A stretch of DNA of 27,985 bases from a virus. This document shows positions 26,092 to 27,985 of this stretch, piece after piece. The first letter of the stretch is position 1, and each line of letters starts with the position of its first letter. The notes below the pieces were generated by a model. That model was not told the origin of the DNA. It was given only the letters and a program-made list of their open reading frames with translations, and did no database searches. The position numbers and the translations under genes were made by a program. The stretch is taken from positions 1 through 27,985 of the IMG/VR virus record IMGVR_UViG_3300045125_000044. The stretch is one strand, 5' to 3'.

Positions 26092-27279
26092 CTTTGCCCA
26101 TCGCGCCAAGCGATTTGCAGCCTGACACTATCTTGCCAATGGCATCACGATCGCAATCGAGTTGTTTGCCTTGGCGCTGAACCCGCCAGCCTCGCCGGGC
26201 TCCGCCGCAGGCGCAGCGCAGGCATCGGATCACTTCGGATTATCTTCATCATTCAGAAGGGAAGAACCAGCCCAAGCGCCTACCCAAAGCTTGTCAGTCG
26301 ATTCATGCTGACAACGCGATGACGACAATATCGAATGATTTCAGCCATTCGACGCCTTCCTCCACGACTTCGCCTTTGACCGCCGCTTTCGATCTTCGGA
26401 AGCCATTCTGCGCATATACACGCCCGGCCGGGCGTTATCGGCCACCATTGGCCATTTTTCGGCCTGCGGGATCGGACATGAACAGGCTGGGCACGCCTAC
26501 AATCTCGCAGCCAATCTGATGTTTTAATCCACGAACAGCCGCCGGCCGATGACGCGGCATCGCACAAGCACGATCTACGTACATCCGCGCCAAGCGCGGA
26601 TCGCATTCGGCGGGGTCGAACCCTCGATCCCCCAGCTCTAAAGCACGCGGGCCTCGAATTGCGGACATATTCCCTGAGCCAGATATGGCATATCGAACCG
26701 TTCACGCGATCGCGCCCTGCTGGTATCCCCGGCAACATCCGGGAACCACGAAGATCCCACGATCTTCCTGCACGATCGCATCCGCAGCTGACCCGCGAAG
26801 CAGGATTCCGATCGATCGCCGGAAAGCAAGTTCATAAACAAGAGCCTGCCGCCCGGCTTGCGGATGCATCGGGCGCAACATCGAGCGATCGCTGGGAGGC
26901 GACCTGCGCCTCCTTCAAACCATGCAATTATCAAAAGCCTTCCAAGGACTTGATCCCGGCAGTCCGCCAAGCCCTCGAAGATAATCAGCGACCTCGCCGG
27001 CCCTGATACGCCTGCGGATTCCGAAAGCCGCGCCCAGCCTGATGCCTGATCTGGCTTCGATCGCTTCTTGACGGATTGCTTCAGATCTCTGATCTCTCGT
27101 GCAGGCAGACCACATCCTATCCGGGACGGCGCAAGTATTTGATGACTGATATAGCTGGCGAAGGCGTGAGACTTGCCGGAACCCCGGCCGCCGAAAGCCC
27201 CTTTATAGCGCGCCGGCTGCAGGAAAGGCAGAAACCAGCGCGGGAGTTCAGGCTTCAGGGTCAACGACACGCCACTCAA
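26088..27279 (-). CDS. terL: Terminase large subunit
   Basis: The packaging motor: ATPase and nuclease. Starts MSGVSLTLKPELPRWFLPFL at 27277-27279, with Walker A GGRGSGKS at residues 30-37 and AFASYISHQILAPSRIGCGL after it. Shifted frames bring LREIRDLKQSVKK, LIIFEGLADC, IRKPGGRLLF (the FxWNP region garbled), then DFDPAECDPRLARMYVDRAC near 26590, VPSLFMSDPAGRK, RPGVYMRRM, EEGVEWLKSFDIVVI, NDEDNPK and VIDALRYACEGAR-like residues. EWLKSFDIVVHPRC-type and NxVIDALRYA are standard TerL endings. A Walker B Asp-Glu and the nuclease Asp triad cannot be checked in the damaged reading. About 397 residues, the usual size. Confidence 0.85.
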
Positions 27280-27629
27280 CTTTCACCGGGCCGCCGTCAA
27301 CGCCGCTCAGCTTCCGAGATATTGGTTTCTTTCCAACCTCATGCGCCTGGCCGCCCAGAGCGTGCAGGCCCAGCTTTCGCCCTTCTTCGCGGCCTCGAAT
27401 ATCTTTCCGCCGACCACCGCCCCAGCGCGGGCAGAACCACGATCCCGATCGATCGCGAGCGATATTTCGTGCATCGTATCCAGCCCCATTCGCAAGAATA
27501 CGGGCGATCTGCCTCGTGCGGGGAACAAAAGCCGAACGGGCGACCATCAGGCCGATCTGGCACAGTCCGTCCTCTCCGGCCACGGGGCGCTCTCGCCTTT
27601 TCTAAGCCGGCCCACGGCGCTTTTTCCAT
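27248..27629 (-). CDS. terS: Terminase small subunit
   Basis: Recognises the phage DNA and regulates TerL. Likely ATG 27627-27629, MEKAPWAGLEKARAP. Shifted frames read VARSAFVPRTRQIARILA, MGLDTMHEISLAIDRDRGSA, KIFEAAKKGESWACTLW, then ELSGVDGGPVKVEWRVVDPE, stop TGA 27248-27250. A helix-turn-helix-like N-terminus (MGLDTMHEISLAIDRD), an oligomerisation helix with KGxxWAxxLWxxxxMGWKET, and a LSGVDGGPVKxEW tail match a common TerS type. It overlaps the TerL start by about 30 bases. Four or more frame changes; about 125 residues. Confidence 0.6.
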
Positions 27630-27651
27630 GACGCGCTTTCGCTTCAAAGCA

Positions 27652-27801
27652 TTATTTGCGGTAATGGCCTATAATCAACATGATGCTGCCAGCGACCCCA
27701 TTTACTGGTGGCGATTGCAGAACTACGTCTGGATGCTGCGCTTGCAGAGATTGAGCCATCGCCAGGCGGCCATCAAAAGCCTTATCCTGCGCATAAAGCA
27801 T
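27652..27801 (-). CDS. Short hypothetical ORF upstream of terS
   Basis: A 49-residue open frame from ATG 27799-27801: MLYAQDKAFDGRLAMAQSLQ, AQHPDVVLQSPPVNGVAGSI, MLIIGHYRK. Its codon choice looks like that of its neighbours, and it ends just before terS. No ribosome-binding site is obvious (GGGCGGGAATACGGATC precedes it), and a competing frame with MRRIRLLMAAW is present. Possibly real, possibly a fragment of a longer gene broken by indels. No function can be given. Confidence 0.35.
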   Translation of the reverse strand: MLYAQDKAFDGRLAMAQSLQAQHPDVVLQSPPVNGVAGSIMLIIGHYRK

Positions 27802-27985
27802 GATCCGTATTCCCGCCCTTCATCGTCATCGTGACGCTTCCTATCGCACAGGAATTTCAGCAGAACAAGCATCGTGCAATATCCGGCCTTGAGGAAGTTG
27901 AAGTGGCGCACGAAAACGCGAAAGCGTTTCAATAAATGCGAAAACGGTTAAACACCCAAATTTCATGATAACCGAACGAAGCATA
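27802..27985. other. Right-edge region with small hairpin
   Basis: No gene can be supported. AAACGC-GAAA-GCGTTT (27914-27929) forms a 6-bp stem with a GAAA loop, and a related GCGAAAACG follows at 27938. A plus-strand frame, VTLPIAQEFQQNKHRAISGL then EEVEVAHENAKAFQ (27831-27933), and a minus-strand frame MKFGCLTVFAFIETLSRFRA are both open, so this may be the end of a gene cut by the window edge or the leader of the late operon. Confidence 0.3.

Noticed and set aside
27076-27834. 252-codon plus-strand open frame
   Set aside because: Antisense to terS and the TerL Walker A region, and low-complexity Arg/Ser composition.
1-27985. Programmed ribosomal frameshifting as the cause of the frame changes
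   Set aside because: There are far too many sites, in both directions, without common slippery heptamers, and they fall within single conserved domains.

Overview
The window is most of the late region of a P22-like podovirus, or a prophage of that type, with part of an adjacent early or middle gene cluster. Evidence for the P22 type is a minus-strand series, read from right to left: small terminase, large terminase (Walker A GGRGSGKS), P22-type portal, scaffold, P22-type coat, gp4-like and gp10-like head-closure proteins, three DNA-ejection proteins, and a tail protein with a P22 tailspike-type head-binding domain. The DNA is GC-rich. The style of the small structural proteins suggests an alphaproteobacterial host, but this is only an inference.

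Layout. 1-1779 (plus strand): the end of a DNA methyltransferase, then small overlapping genes, including one that encodes an Ala/Trp-rich repetitive protein, and a two-helix membrane protein. 1738-4700 (minus strand): a lysis and membrane-protein block with a coiled-coil protein, a multi-helix membrane protein, a GH24 endolysin with a Pro-rich linker and C-terminal membrane helices, an Rz-like inner spanin, an overlapping Rz1-like lipoprotein, and a 46-residue membrane protein. 4701-4952: a divergent control region with an operator-like palindrome. 4953-5444 (plus strand): a lone four-helix membrane protein. 5465-5495: a strong terminator between convergent genes. 5494-8120: tailspike/fiber. 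8130-13077: three ejection proteins. 13077-16349: small virion proteins and the gp10-like protein. 16351-18440: a fiber with nested repeats and a C-terminal peptidase S74 chaperone. 18443-21796: small virion genes and the gp4-like adaptor. 21793-27629: coat, scaffold, portal and both terminase subunits.

How it works together: TerS/TerL package DNA through the portal into a scaffold-built capsid. The gp4-like and gp10-like proteins close the vertex. The two fibers recognise the host, the ejection proteins form the DNA conduit, and the lysis block releases progeny.

Nearly every long gene is interrupted by one or more single-base frame changes, including genes that cannot be dispensed with (terminase, portal, coat). 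Changes in the frame are often compensated, stops and starts still couple properly (ATGA, TGATG, TAATG), and the damage is worst at 23-27.5 kb. The simplest reading is uncorrected long-read indel errors, not a decayed prophage. Broken genes are therefore annotated as single CDS spans with approximate internal frames.
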